Source: Azoarcus sp. TTM-91 (lineage in GTDB: Bacteria; Pseudomonadota; Gammaproteobacteria; Burkholderiales; Rhodocyclaceae). From it: a stretch of 64,000 bases of DNA. This document shows positions 25,567 to 34,440 of the stretch, in pieces; within the stretch, counting starts at the first letter, position 1, and each line of letters begins with the position of its first letter. The stretch lies in the NCBI RefSeq assembly GCF_012911025.1, contig NZ_WUEI01000010.1, positions 20,014 to 84,013 on the forward strand, read 5' to 3'. The notes beneath the pieces were generated by a model that saw only the letters and a program-made list of their open reading frames with translations, was not told the origin of the DNA and did not search any database. The position numbers and the translations under genes were made by a program.

Positions 25567-27002
25567 GCCTCGAAAGAATTCTTGAGCAGGCCGCTCATGC
25601 TCGGCCGGGGTATGAATTGGCAACATTCAAGGAAGCTGGTCTTCCAGTCTACGTATTGGCCCTGCGGATTGTCACGTTGGAGCGCAAGAAGCTCGGTCCC
25701 ATCGAGGAGGCTGTCCTGCGGGCAGTGCAGGCTGGGTTGCACAACCCTGAGGACATTCTTGCGTTCTTGGGTTTATCCGCGAACGTCTTAACACCGGTTC
25801 TTGCCGGGTTGAACACATCCGAACTCATCAACTACTCGAGAGCTGTCGGGGAAGAGAGGGCGAAGGTAACCCTCTCTTCAAAGGGGCGATTGACTCTGGG
25901 AGACTTAGCGACCACACGACCTCAGGAGCGAACAGTCCGCGTGTGTTTCGATGCCCTGACGCGGAAGTTGTTGTTTGTGTCACCGGAGCAGCTGAACAAG
26001 CCCCGCGAAATGCGTGAATTCGGCTATTTCGAAGTGCCTGCCGGCAGCGCGAAGCGTCCCGAGGTCGAGGACATCCCGCTCCAGGATTTTGACCGGGTGT
26101 TGCAGCAGCAGCGAGCGGGAGTTGAGGGCAAGGGGGAGTTGCTTGCCATACGACGCGTCGAGCGGCGAGAGTTGCACTTTATGTCCTGCGTAATGCTCTT
26201 CTATCGGAACCAAGCGCAGCGAAGCGAAATTGCCGTTGCCTTCTGGCGTGAGGACGGACCTGCCCTTGAGCATGAAACGAGCTTCCGTGCTGTCGGTGGG
26301 CCAGAGCTCGTTGGTTCGGAACTCCTTGCGGTACAGCCCCCTGAGTCAGAAGACGGCGCTGAAAATGTCGTAGGAACTGATACGTGCGTTGCTGCTGTTT
26401 CTGAAACCGACAGCGATGCCGATGCTGGCAAAACAGTAACGATGCCGCCCTTGGAGACACTGCAGTCCGTGCTTTGTCATGAGCACCCCGGTCTATTGAA
26501 GAAAGCACTTCTGTCGTCGCAGAAACGGCTTCTCATCATTTCTCCGTGGATTCGGCACCAGGTAGTTAATTGGGAGTTCATTGCTTCTCTCGAGGCGCTC
26601 CTGCGCAAAGGGGTAGATGTCTACATCGGCTATGGAATTGACGATGGCGAGGCGCGCGCGCGGGGTAATGCTGCGCAATCGAAACCGGCAATCACGCAGC
26701 AAGCGCAGCGGGATTTGGAGAGGCTCTCGCAGAAACACCGAAATTTTCGGTTCGTCTACGTTGGAAACACTCATCGGAAGACCTTGGTGTCCGACGATAG
26801 TTTTGCTGTAACGACAAGCTTCAATTGGTTGTCCTTTAGGGGAGACCCGCGGGACAAGCCACGCGACGAATACGGCGTCGTCATTCGCAAGAAACAGTAT
26901 ATCGACCAGCTGTTTCAGGAGGGCATCTCGCTGCTTGAGAAGGGATACACGGGCCCGGATAAGGGCGTAGATGGTGTCTTTGGAAGACGGGGGGGCCGCT
27001 GA
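25563..27002 (+). CDS. PLD-family nuclease, MkoB-like
   Basis: A 479-residue protein with one phospholipase-D domain in its C-terminal half: LLIISPWIRHQVVN at about 325, RKGVDVYIGYG, and the HKD motif THRKTLVSDD with His404, Lys406 and Asp411, followed by TTSFNWLSF. Single-HKD proteins usually act as dimers and cut nucleic acids. The first 130 residues look like a winged-helix unit, and the middle carries no domain I know. It starts within the kinase-helicase stop (ATGA) and ends on the first base of the next gene. DISARM DrmC is also a PLD protein, so this subunit could serve either half of the operon. Confidence 0.85.
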   Translation: MSLERILEQAAHARPGYELATFKEAGLPVYVLALRIVTLERKKLGPIEEAVLRAVQAGLHNPEDILAFLGLSANVLTPVLAGLNTSELINYSRAVGEERAKVTLSSKGRLTLGDLATTRPQERTVRVCFDALTRKLLFVSPEQLNKPREMREFGYFEVPAGSAKRPEVEDIPLQDFDRVLQQQRAGVEGKGELLAIRRVERRELHFMSCVMLFYRNQAQRSEIAVAFWREDGPALEHETSFRAVGGPELVGSELLAVQPPESEDGAENVVGTDTCVAAVSETDSDADAGKTVTMPPLETLQSVLCHEHPGLLKKALLSSQKRLLIISPWIRHQVVNWEFIASLEALLRKGVDVYIGYGIDDGEARARGNAAQSKPAITQQAQRDLERLSQKHRNFRFVYVGNTHRKTLVSDDSFAVTTSFNWLSFRGDPRDKPRDEYGVVIRKKQYIDQLFQEGISLLEKGYTGPDKGVDGVFGRRGGR

Positions 27003-28780
27003 TGAACGAACGTCTCTTCAAGGAGGTGAACTACACGCTCGGCGTGCTACTGAACGAAATCAAGCTTGGCGTCATCGGCTTGCCGGACATTCAGCGTCCG
27101 TTCGTGTGGCCGAATGCAAAGGTGCGTGACCTATTCGACTCAATGTACAAGGGCTATCCGGTCGGGTACTTCCTGTTCTGGCAGACGGGGGCGGAGGAGG
27201 TCGGTACCAAGGGCATCGGCCAGGACCAGAAGCAGAAGTCTCCGTCGCTGCTCATCGTCGACGGCCAGCAGCGCCTGACCTCGCTGTACGCGGTGGTGAT
27301 GAGGGAACCTGTCCTGCGAGACAACTTCGAGCACGAGTACATCCGGATTGCGTTCAATCCCTTGAAAGGCGAGTTTGCAGTGCCGGATGCCACCACCGAG
27401 AAGCAGCCGGAGTTCATCGCTGATATCTCCGAAGTGTTTGCGCGGCCCTCGCACAAGACCATCAACGAATACGTAAAGCGTCTTCGGGACGCACGCGAAG
27501 CGAGCGGGGGTACGCTGAGCGACGAAGAGGAGGAGCGGGTGGCCGATGCCATCGGTCGCTTGGTGGGTTTGAACGGCTTCCCCTTTGTCGCCCTGGAGCT
27601 CACCCAGGCCGCCAACGAAGAGCAGGTGGCCGACGTTTTCGTGCGTATCAACAGCGAGGGCAAAAAGCTCAACCAGTCGGACTTCATCCTCACGCTGATG
27701 TCGGTGCATTGGGACGAAGGGCGCACAGACCTTGAGCGCTTCAGCGTGGCGACACGCAAGCCGCTTGCTGGAAACGGGGCCAGTCCACTGAATCCCATCT
27801 TTCAACCCGAGCCGGACCAATTGCTACGGGTCGATGTTGGGGTGGCCTTCCGGCGCGGCCGGCTTGAACACGTTTATTCGATTCTGCGCGGTAAGGATTT
27901 GCGCACCGGCGAGTTCTGCCCGCTGCGACGTGCAGAGCAGTTCGAGCGCTTGAAGGTGGCTCAGTCGAAGGTGCTGAACCTCACCCACTGGGCGGATTTT
28001 CTGAACGTGGTGAAGGCGGCGGGCTATCGGCACCTGCGCTATGTGAGTTCGGAGGGGGCGCTCATCTTCGCGTATCAGCTCTATCTCCTTGGTCGCACCG
28101 AGTTTGGTGTGCAATCGTTTGTCCTCAAGCAGGCGGTCGCCCGATGGCTGTTTATGTCTCTGCTGACTGGGCGTTACACGAGCTCGCCGGAAACCCGTTA
28201 CGAGACAGACCTCAAACTGCTGCCTGAAGGCAACGACCCCGCCGCCTTCGTGAAAGCCTTGAGGGACGTGGAACTGGCAACGCTCACCGACGACTACTGG
28301 GCGAAGACCTTGCCGCTTGAGCTATCTACCTCCGCAAGCCGTGGTCCCAGTCTGTTTGCCTACTACGCTGCGCTGGTCCTGTGCGAGGCAAAAGCGCTGT
28401 TTTCCAAAGGCAAGGTCGCAGACCTTCTCGACCCGCCGGCTATCGGCAATAAGAAGCCGCTGGAGCGTCACCACCTCTTTCCGAAGCGTTACCTGCACAA
28501 GATTGGCGTCAAGGAGCTGCGCGATACCAACCAAATTGCCAACTATGCGCTCGTGGAATGGGATGACAACATTGCCATCTCCGACATCCCGCCCAAGGAG
28601 TACTGGCCCAAGTATGCGGCTCGGTTCACCCCGGATGAGCTGAAGGCCATGATGCATTGGCACGCCTTGCCAGAGGGGTGGCAGGAGATGGACTACCAGA
28701 GCTTCCTGGTTGCCCGGCGGCCGATGATTGCGCAGGTCATCAAGCAGGGCTACCAGAGGTTGGTTGGGGCGGAGGCTTGA
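27002..28780 (+). CDS. DUF262/HNH protein, GmrSD-like type IV restriction enzyme
   Basis: A 592-residue protein. The DUF262 (ParB-like) domain is marked by DIQRPFVWPNAKVRDLFDS near 30, LIVDGQQRLTSLYAV near 90 and FVRINSEGKKLNQSDF near 215. The DGQQR motif binds or hydrolyses nucleotide in this family. The C-terminus holds an HNH-type motif, LERHHLFPKRYL near 486 with a following NYALVEWDDNIAISDIPP. GmrS and GmrD carry DUF262 and a C-terminal nuclease; together they cut modified phage DNA. The start overlaps the PLD stop (TGATG) and the stop overlaps the next ATG. It could also be a BrxU-like defence nuclease. Confidence 0.86.
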   Translation: MNERLFKEVNYTLGVLLNEIKLGVIGLPDIQRPFVWPNAKVRDLFDSMYKGYPVGYFLFWQTGAEEVGTKGIGQDQKQKSPSLLIVDGQQRLTSLYAVVMREPVLRDNFEHEYIRIAFNPLKGEFAVPDATTEKQPEFIADISEVFARPSHKTINEYVKRLRDAREASGGTLSDEEEERVADAIGRLVGLNGFPFVALELTQAANEEQVADVFVRINSEGKKLNQSDFILTLMSVHWDEGRTDLERFSVATRKPLAGNGASPLNPIFQPEPDQLLRVDVGVAFRRGRLEHVYSILRGKDLRTGEFCPLRRAEQFERLKVAQSKVLNLTHWADFLNVVKAAGYRHLRYVSSEGALIFAYQLYLLGRTEFGVQSFVLKQAVARWLFMSLLTGRYTSSPETRYETDLKLLPEGNDPAAFVKALRDVELATLTDDYWAKTLPLELSTSASRGPSLFAYYAALVLCEAKALFSKGKVADLLDPPAIGNKKPLERHHLFPKRYLHKIGVKELRDTNQIANYALVEWDDNIAISDIPPKEYWPKYAARFTPDELKAMMHWHALPEGWQEMDYQSFLVARRPMIAQVIKQGYQRLVGAEA

Positions 28781-29973
28781 TGGCAGCCATCCTCGGATTT
28801 CCCGCCCAGGAAGCGTTGAATGTCATCGACGGTCCGCTGGCTAATGAGTTGGGCATCCATAGATTCGATGTACGAAGTCGAAGCAAGGCGCAGCTCTTTG
28901 CAGTAGGTGGGCCACTTGGCAAGCAGTTTGCACTTGTCCTGGGCAATACCGATGTCTCCTCGGGCTACCACCCGGCCAAGCAGACGCGCCTGCTGTTTGA
29001 ACGCTGCGAATTGCCGGAAATCTCCGGCATCGAGGTATGCGCGGAGCCCTACCAGGGCTCCCGAATCAAGAAGCAGCAGGACTCCAAGCTTGCTGCACCC
29101 AATCAGGTTTCCTGTTTCATTGCGGATGAGACTGCGCTGCGAGCGATTCTTCGCTGGTATGCGGGCGCACCCCGGCAAGCCGCGGAAGGGCCGCCCCTTG
29201 AGCAGACACGTGTCGCAAAAGCGGCAGCCGACGCAGGGTTCGACCTGACGCCCGAGCACCAGGGGGGCTGGACCATCTTCCGCTCGACGGCCTTTTCCGC
29301 ATGGGTTGGCGTCGCCGTTCAGCTACCTGGCATCTACCGCCTGGGCCTATTTGATGCGGTGATAGGACAGCGACTCAGCGTTGAGTTTGGCATTGCATCG
29401 TCTTCGGAGTCGGGTGCTTGGGCGATACGATTTGACGGGGTTGAGGGTTACCCTCGCTTGCATGGCATTTTGTTTCGGGCTGCCGCCATCTCTCGAGTCC
29501 TGCATGAGGAGGGACTGCGGGATTTCGTCTCCAAGACGCGGAATCCGCCGAGTAGTACGGAAGCTGTCCGCGAGGTGGTCCAGCGCATCGGCCAGGGTAT
29601 CTTCCGCCGAACGCTGATTGAATACTGGGGGGGACGGTGTGCGGTGACAGGCTTGGACGTGGTCGAGGTGCTACGCGCATCTCACATCAAACCTTGGTCC
29701 GACTGCGAGAGTGATGCTGAGCGTTTGGACGTGTTCAACGGACTGTTACTTGCGCCGCATCTGGACGCCCTGTTCGACAGGGGCTTAGTGACCTTCTCCG
29801 ATAATGGCCAACTCTTGCGCTCACCGCAGCTGAGCGACCGCCAATCGTTGCTACTTGGGATTGACGAAGTGGAGGCTCGAGCGGATTCGCTTACCGACTG
29901 TCACCGGAAGTACTTGAGGTGGCATCGCGCTAAAGTGTTCCGGGGAGAGGCCTCGCAAGAGACTGGAGCGTAA
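28780..29973 (+). CDS. HNH endonuclease
   Basis: A 397-residue protein. The C-terminal HNH domain is plain: a CAVTG strand, then RASHIKPWSD near 300 and NGLLLAPHLDALFD near 325, matching the HNH_2 family of restriction-type nucleases. The N-terminal 270 residues (FALVLGNTDVSSGYHPAKQTRL at the start, then IKKQQDSK) are not a family I can name. They may recognise DNA or a partner. The ATG overlaps the stop of the DUF262 gene (TGATGG), and it is the last gene of the eight-gene run. There is no obvious terminator in the 230 bases after it, which contain no gene. Confidence 0.85.
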   Translation: MAAILGFPAQEALNVIDGPLANELGIHRFDVRSRSKAQLFAVGGPLGKQFALVLGNTDVSSGYHPAKQTRLLFERCELPEISGIEVCAEPYQGSRIKKQQDSKLAAPNQVSCFIADETALRAILRWYAGAPRQAAEGPPLEQTRVAKAAADAGFDLTPEHQGGWTIFRSTAFSAWVGVAVQLPGIYRLGLFDAVIGQRLSVEFGIASSSESGAWAIRFDGVEGYPRLHGILFRAAAISRVLHEEGLRDFVSKTRNPPSSTEAVREVVQRIGQGIFRRTLIEYWGGRCAVTGLDVVEVLRASHIKPWSDCESDAERLDVFNGLLLAPHLDALFDRGLVTFSDNGQLLRSPQLSDRQSLLLGIDEVEARADSLTDCHRKYLRWHRAKVFRGEASQETGA

Positions 29974-30206
29974 TCGGCCCCGATTGAACAACATCCGGTG
30001 GGTGGCGCCTGGACGAATCTTCTGTGAGCTCGGAACTGCTCGAACTCCTCGTGACGCGTGAGATGCCCTTTGGAAAGTACGGGGGCCGACTTGCCTGGCA
30101 ACCCGGTTGTCGCTGCAATGCTCAGGAGCGCAGGCTGTCGGGCACGCAAGGCTCGTCACGCGTGTTCGATGTGCGCTGAGCACCCCGGGCCCTCTTGAGT
30201 ATCGTC

Positions 30207-31205
30207 TCACCGATTCAGATGAGAGCGGTGATAGATGGGCTTTGCACTCGGATGTGGTGAGTGGTTGCGTCGCTCTCGCGTCCGGTCCCCGCTGTTATCT
30301 GATATGGCATCAGTGCAATCATCTGGAAGCAGCAGTCCCGCTTTCTTGCGGTAGTAATAAGTGCGGCGAGAGATACCGAGTTGCTCCCACGGCTTCGCTT
30401 TCTCAACCGAATTGGCGTCGGCTTCGCTCCAGCGCCTCTGGGCCCGTGCGCGCTGTATCTCGCTGAAGGCGTGTTGAGTAAAGACCCGCCAAGTCCATTT
30501 TGCGACGGACTTCGTCAAGGTCCGTACTTCGGGGAACGAAAGAGGCGTAGGGAAGCGACTGTTGATGCCTTCGGCCTCGTGCAGCAGCGCCCGGAACCAG
30601 AGGTCCTGGGTCGCATTGGCGCTCTTGTATATGAGTGCCATGCGGTAGGCCCAGTTGCGTAGGGTGTCGAAGAGCGTGACGTTGCGTCCGAGCCCGATGT
30701 GCGGCTCCACTGCGCGGGAGGGCTTTGCGAGCGACACCCATTCAGTGAGCTCGTCGAGCGAATAGGCATGGTCGTGAATGAACCAGGTTCGCCAGCGCTC
30801 ATGTAGGGGATTCTTGCAGATCAGGCCGGCGTAGCCAGGGTCAGCCCGCAGCTTGCGGCAGTACGCGTTTTCGATGGCTGCAGCATAGCGCAAAGGCTTT
30901 TCGTGGCACCCAGGGCTGGTGATGACCGGCACTTCGAGCAGGTAACCGCAATGGGCGTGGGAGTTCTCCGGATTGACGGCAACCCAGTTGGGCGGCGGTA
31001 GGTTTACGCGCTCCCAGGTCAGTGCGGCAAGGGGCGCATCTATGTCGAACAGGAGCCAGTGGCGAAGCGCCGAGGGGTTGAGCTGCAAGTGGCTCTTCGT
31101 GGTGGCTACATCCGGGCCGCGGATGATGAGGCCTTGGCTAGGATTGTCGGTGCAATAAGGGCGGCGGGGAAGTCTTGGAAGAATCAGGTCGGTCAGGGTA
31201 GTCAC
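30207..31205 (-). CDS. repA: Replication initiator, RepA/ColE2-type replicase family
   Basis: A 332-residue replication protein. WLLFDIDAP near 50 and a following NPENSHAHCGYLLEVPV are typical of the plasmid Replicase family (ColE2 Rep and relatives). A PriCT-like region comes next, and a C-terminal part with a helix-turn-helix (WEQLGISRRTYYYRKKAGL) would bind the origin. Such proteins prime and start plasmid replication. Its presence implies that the island can replicate when excised, or descends from a plasmid. The start is GTG at 31205, directly next to an 8-bp hairpin. The C-terminal tail is rich in Arg, His and Ser. It is transcribed towards the defence operon and away from coiA. Confidence 0.8.
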   Translation of the reverse strand: MTTLTDLILPRLPRRPYCTDNPSQGLIIRGPDVATTKSHLQLNPSALRHWLLFDIDAPLAALTWERVNLPPPNWVAVNPENSHAHCGYLLEVPVITSPGCHEKPLRYAAAIENAYCRKLRADPGYAGLICKNPLHERWRTWFIHDHAYSLDELTEWVSLAKPSRAVEPHIGLGRNVTLFDTLRNWAYRMALIYKSANATQDLWFRALLHEAEGINSRFPTPLSFPEVRTLTKSVAKWTWRVFTQHAFSEIQRARAQRRWSEADANSVEKAKPWEQLGISRRTYYYRKKAGLLLPDDCTDAISDNSGDRTRERRNHSPHPSAKPIYHRSHLNR

Positions 31206-31224
31206 GGGCCATCTCGGATGGCCC
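31206..31224 (-). promoter_or_regulatory. Hairpin at the start of repA
   Basis: GGGCCATC and GATGGCCC form a perfect 8-bp stem with a 3-base loop, ending one base before the repA start codon. It would cover the ribosome-binding region of the repA mRNA, or serve as an operator. No T-run follows, so it is not a terminator. The 375 bases between repA and the coiA-like gene contain no convincing gene. Confidence 0.45.
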
Positions 31225-31580
31225 CTGTTGCGTCATGTAGCTATAGCCTCAGGTCTTGCTCTCGTTCTCTGTCCTCATCGCAAAGGGGAGCGTTGAAGGG
31301 GATGATGCCCTGTATAGCGTCTACAGTCCCGTGCGCTTCGACATCGACTGGACAGGTCACCGGCTGTTCGCGTCGGCCGACCGACGGTCGTTGGCGTTTC
31401 GGGCAGAAGGTGGGGCTTCGTGCGGGACGACTCTTCGCCAATTCTTCTAGTTCTGGCGGCGCTGTCGAGGAAAGTCGGCATCAGGGGCGATACGGTGGTG
31501 GCAACGGTTGCCCAGCGGGTTTTGACTGCATGCCCGCAGGGCAATGTGCGCATCGTGCCAGGAGGCAGCCGTCCGACAGG

Positions 31581-32510
31581 TCACTGGCGCTTCGCGATCT
31601 CGGCGGTCAGAAACGACTTGGCCGCGGTCGGAAACAGCCAGTTGCGGTGATTCGGTTGGTAGCGACCGCCATAGGCGCGGCTCCAGCCCTTGATGACTTC
31701 ATTGAAGTGCGCGTCGTACGGTGACCATAGCGCGACACCGAACGGAAAATCAATCAGGTCTACGATTCGGCCCTGAACCCTGTACCGCGTTCTTGCGGGA
31801 CTCGGGTGTGCTTTCAGAGATGGCTGTGGTTGAGTTTGTAGCGGTTCCGGCTGTGCCATCGCGATCAGACGGGCTTTTTCGATAGCTAGCGCCTCTAAAT
31901 CACCTCTGTCGGGATACACGAGCCAACGCTTGCCTTCCACGCCCTGTGCGACGGCGTCCTCGAGCGTCGCCCATGTCCATGCTTCGCGGTCAAACTTGCG
32001 CAGGTCGATTTCGATGGCAGGCGAACCCAAGTCCTGCAGGATCGCGAGCTTTTCTGAATCGACGAAGCGCGTCACCCCGACCTCGATGAGATAGGCGGCA
32101 TCGGCTGTTCTGCCGATCACATCGGGAATCACTGTGCCAAGATCGACTTCGGTTTGCACTTCGTCGAAATCGACCCACGTATCGGGGCGCGACACGTCCG
32201 CCGTGGCGCGCCGCCCATCCGCTAAGGTATGGGTTCGCTTGACCGACATGCCGGGGAGCATGATGCCGCCGGCGTGCTCGATGACGGCCTTCGCGGCCAG
32301 GTGGAGGGCGCTTTCGGCCCCGCCTTCGCAGTCGGTACCTGTGGCGTGAGCAAAGTGCCAGACGCGTACGTCACCCTGGCGGGCGATCAGCGAACCGTGG
32401 CAGCACGGGCACGTGCATTCACACGCTTGGCCCCGCTCGACCTCTTCCACAGAGACGATGCGCCCGTTCTTGGCAATGGCAAATGATTGCAGCAGACTTC
32501 CGGCTTCCAT
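31581..32510 (-). CDS. CoiA-like nuclease
   Basis: A 309-residue protein of the competence protein CoiA-like family. The N-terminal zinc-binding region CECTCPCCHGSLIARQGD is followed by VWHFAHATGTDC, the CoiA hallmark. Next come a Cys/His-rich helix and a nuclease core, TVIPDVIGRT then AYLIEVGVTRF, which fits the PD-(D/E)XK fold (Asp, Glu-x-Val). CoiA assists DNA uptake in Gram-positive bacteria; in islands such proteins more likely process element or foreign DNA. The AAGGAG site nine bases before the ATG is strong. It is divergent from the membrane protein gene and 375 bases from repA. Confidence 0.8.
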   Translation of the reverse strand: MEAGSLLQSFAIAKNGRIVSVEEVERGQACECTCPCCHGSLIARQGDVRVWHFAHATGTDCEGGAESALHLAAKAVIEHAGGIMLPGMSVKRTHTLADGRRATADVSRPDTWVDFDEVQTEVDLGTVIPDVIGRTADAAYLIEVGVTRFVDSEKLAILQDLGSPAIEIDLRKFDREAWTWATLEDAVAQGVEGKRWLVYPDRGDLEALAIEKARLIAMAQPEPLQTQPQPSLKAHPSPARTRYRVQGRIVDLIDFPFGVALWSPYDAHFNEVIKGWSRAYGGRYQPNHRNWLFPTAAKSFLTAEIAKRQ

Positions 32511-32610
32511 CTTGATTGCTCCTTCGTTGATGACATTGACGAATTGAATTACCGCGTAGGCAGAGACTCTGGAACACCCCGCAAACGGGGTTCAAAGGGG
32601 GGTGTGAGAG

Positions 32611-33636
32611 TTGCAAGGAATTGAAGAAAAAGCAGAATTTCTTGGTGCGCTGGCGGCCGGTTGGCGCGAGGCGGGGCGCCTCGACGTCGTCTTGTTGCGT
32701 GCACTGTCAGATTTGGCTGCTCGGTCGCACCAGGACAGCGAGGTGGGATTCGATCCGTGGGATGTCGCCGATGAGATGGGGCGGATCCTTAGGCGCAAAT
32801 GGGGGGCTGCCGATTCGCGCGAAACAATTGCTGGCAAGGTGCGTGAGCACTGGCAGCGACTTGCCAGTGAAACGTGGCCTCGCAAGTGCGAGGGCATCCG
32901 GCAGGCTTTTGCGAAGAAGGGCTGCGATACGGTGCCCGCGCTTGACCGCATTGAAGGTGGTGGGCAGGGTAATCCGACGCGTTATCGGTTGAAGTGGGTA
33001 TCTGTGCAGCAGGAGAACGGTGCGTCCCATCAGGATCATGAGGTCAGGGACGCGGCTCCCGAGGACGACCGTCGTGCTGATCCGGCGCCCGCATCCATCG
33101 CCCAGGTGGAATACATCTGCGAGGATGTCGAGGATGCGTCATGGTTGGCGCGAGCCTTTGCCGCGGGCTTCCGGCTTTTCGGGTGGCGTCGTCGCGTTCT
33201 TCAGGTCTTGTTCATCGGCGGCCTTCTCATCGTCGCGCTATCGATCATGCTCGTGGCGTTGACGATGGTCGGAAAGCGCTCGCTCGCCGATAGCGCCTAC
33301 GCAGCGATTGGCGCCGGCGTATTCGCGTATGGCTTCTGGAGCACCCTCGGACACCTCCTGATGCTCCATAGCTGGCGTATTGCACTTGCGCCGTGGTGGA
33401 TGCAGTCCTTAGATGATGATCGGCTGATCGAGTGGCGCTGCCCGCCGCGGTTCGCCGACAAGTCGATCAAGGCCGTTCGCTACACCGCGACGTGTCCGTT
33501 ATGTGGTGGCAGGGTTATCGCGAGGTCGGGCGGGCTTCGGCATGCGTGGGCCTTGATGGGGCGCTGCGAGGAGGCGCCCGCCGCGCATGTCTTTACCTTC
33601 GACCATGTGTTGAGAGAAGGGCGCTTGCGCCAGTAG
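32611..33636 (+). CDS. Membrane protein with winged-helix-like start and zinc-ribbon end
   Basis: A 341-residue protein of unknown function. Residues 1-130 are helical and look DNA-binding (FDPWDVADEMGRILRRKWG, with YRLKWV at the end, a winged-helix-like pattern). Two membrane helices follow at about 193-220 and 232-255. The C-terminal part is cytoplasmic or facing the same side, with RYTATCPLCGG and a later Cys, a likely zinc ribbon. TTG at 32611 is the first start, with a GGGGGG run ahead. A membrane-tethered DNA-binding protein is a reasonable guess, for example in control or segregation of the element, but no family was recognised. Confidence 0.65.
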   Translation: MQGIEEKAEFLGALAAGWREAGRLDVVLLRALSDLAARSHQDSEVGFDPWDVADEMGRILRRKWGAADSRETIAGKVREHWQRLASETWPRKCEGIRQAFAKKGCDTVPALDRIEGGGQGNPTRYRLKWVSVQQENGASHQDHEVRDAAPEDDRRADPAPASIAQVEYICEDVEDASWLARAFAAGFRLFGWRRRVLQVLFIGGLLIVALSIMLVALTMVGKRSLADSAYAAIGAGVFAYGFWSTLGHLLMLHSWRIALAPWWMQSLDDDRLIEWRCPPRFADKSIKAVRYTATCPLCGGRVIARSGGLRHAWALMGRCEEAPAAHVFTFDHVLREGRLRQ

Positions 33637-34176
33637 TCGGGACGTTCCGGATCTGGCTGTACTGAGCGTGATCTGCGGTGACCAGACATCGACAAGCGGG
33701 CTCTCGGGTGAAGCGCCCAGATGAGAGGCGAAGGGTTCCTGCCCGTCTCGGACTGAAAGCCTTGTCGCTCTATGATCAACTGACCTCGGGAAGCTGTAGC
33801 CCATTCGTGCAGGATCGCGGAATATCACTTTCCCGATGGCGCGAAGATCCTGGTTCACCCGGCAAACTGGCAAGGGGCTCAGGGGCGTAGGCGAGCTCAT
33901 CCTCTTGGTGGAGGGGACTCCTCTCGTTTTTCTCAAGTAATTTGTGGTCCGAAGAATTGGTGCAGGTCAGGGGCTGCTACCCGAGGCTGTCGCCGCCGCG
34001 TTGGAGTGGGGTATGGGGCGGAGGCGCAGCGGAAATGGGGGCCGAGCAGGCTATGGTCATTTCTTGGGGCTTGGCTATGTGCTGAGCGTTTTACCCCTGT
34101 TAGAGGCATGACAACGGCCGGTTGCCCGATCAGTTCAGGCTGCCGGACGGGATGGCAGTCGCAAGGCCACAGGGCA
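33637..34176. other. 540-base stretch with no gene seen
   Basis: Neither strand has a frame with convincing protein-like composition or a start site. No repeat or tRNA was noticed. It separates the membrane protein gene from the excisionase gene. Confidence 0.5.
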
Positions 34177-34440
34177 TCAATGACCCGTCCAGGCTTCTTG
34201 GGCTGCGAAGAGCCGGCGCTGCCAAGTTTGGATGGCAACCTCACTCCAGTAGACGTGCTTCCCGACCCTCACCGGGGGCGGGAAGGTACCGTCCTTCACC
34301 ATGTTTTCGATTGTCCTGGGCGAGATGTTCAGGCGCTCGCAGAGGGTGGCTTTGTCGAGCAACTTGGCGAGTTCCTGAGTGTTGCGTGATGGCGTTGGAG
34401 TAATGTCGGTGCTGTCGTTCGATGTAAGTGCGTGGGCCAT
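34177..34440 (-). CDS. AlpA-like excisionase/regulator
   Basis: An 87-residue DNA-binding protein of the AlpA/MerR-like excisionase type: LCERLNISPRTIENMVKDG forms the helix-turn-helix and FPPPVRVGKHVYWSEVAIQTW the wing. AlpA proteins switch on integrase or excision of P4-like islands. An in-frame ATG upstream (34524) would add 28 residues of unlikely composition, so 34440 is preferred. It sits beside the dyad-repeat cluster (34714-34878), which may include its binding sites. Confidence 0.85.
   Translation of the reverse strand: MAHALTSNDSTDITPTPSRNTQELAKLLDKATLCERLNISPRTIENMVKDGTFPPPVRVGKHVYWSEVAIQTWQRRLFAAQEAWTGH

Noticed and set aside
8092..29973. BREX system
   Set aside because: An adenine methylase is present, but no PglZ, BrxC or BrxL-like gene was seen.
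32576..32591. ACCCCG-CAAA-CGGGGT hairpin before the membrane protein gene
   Set aside because: Only 6 bp, and no further sign of regulation.
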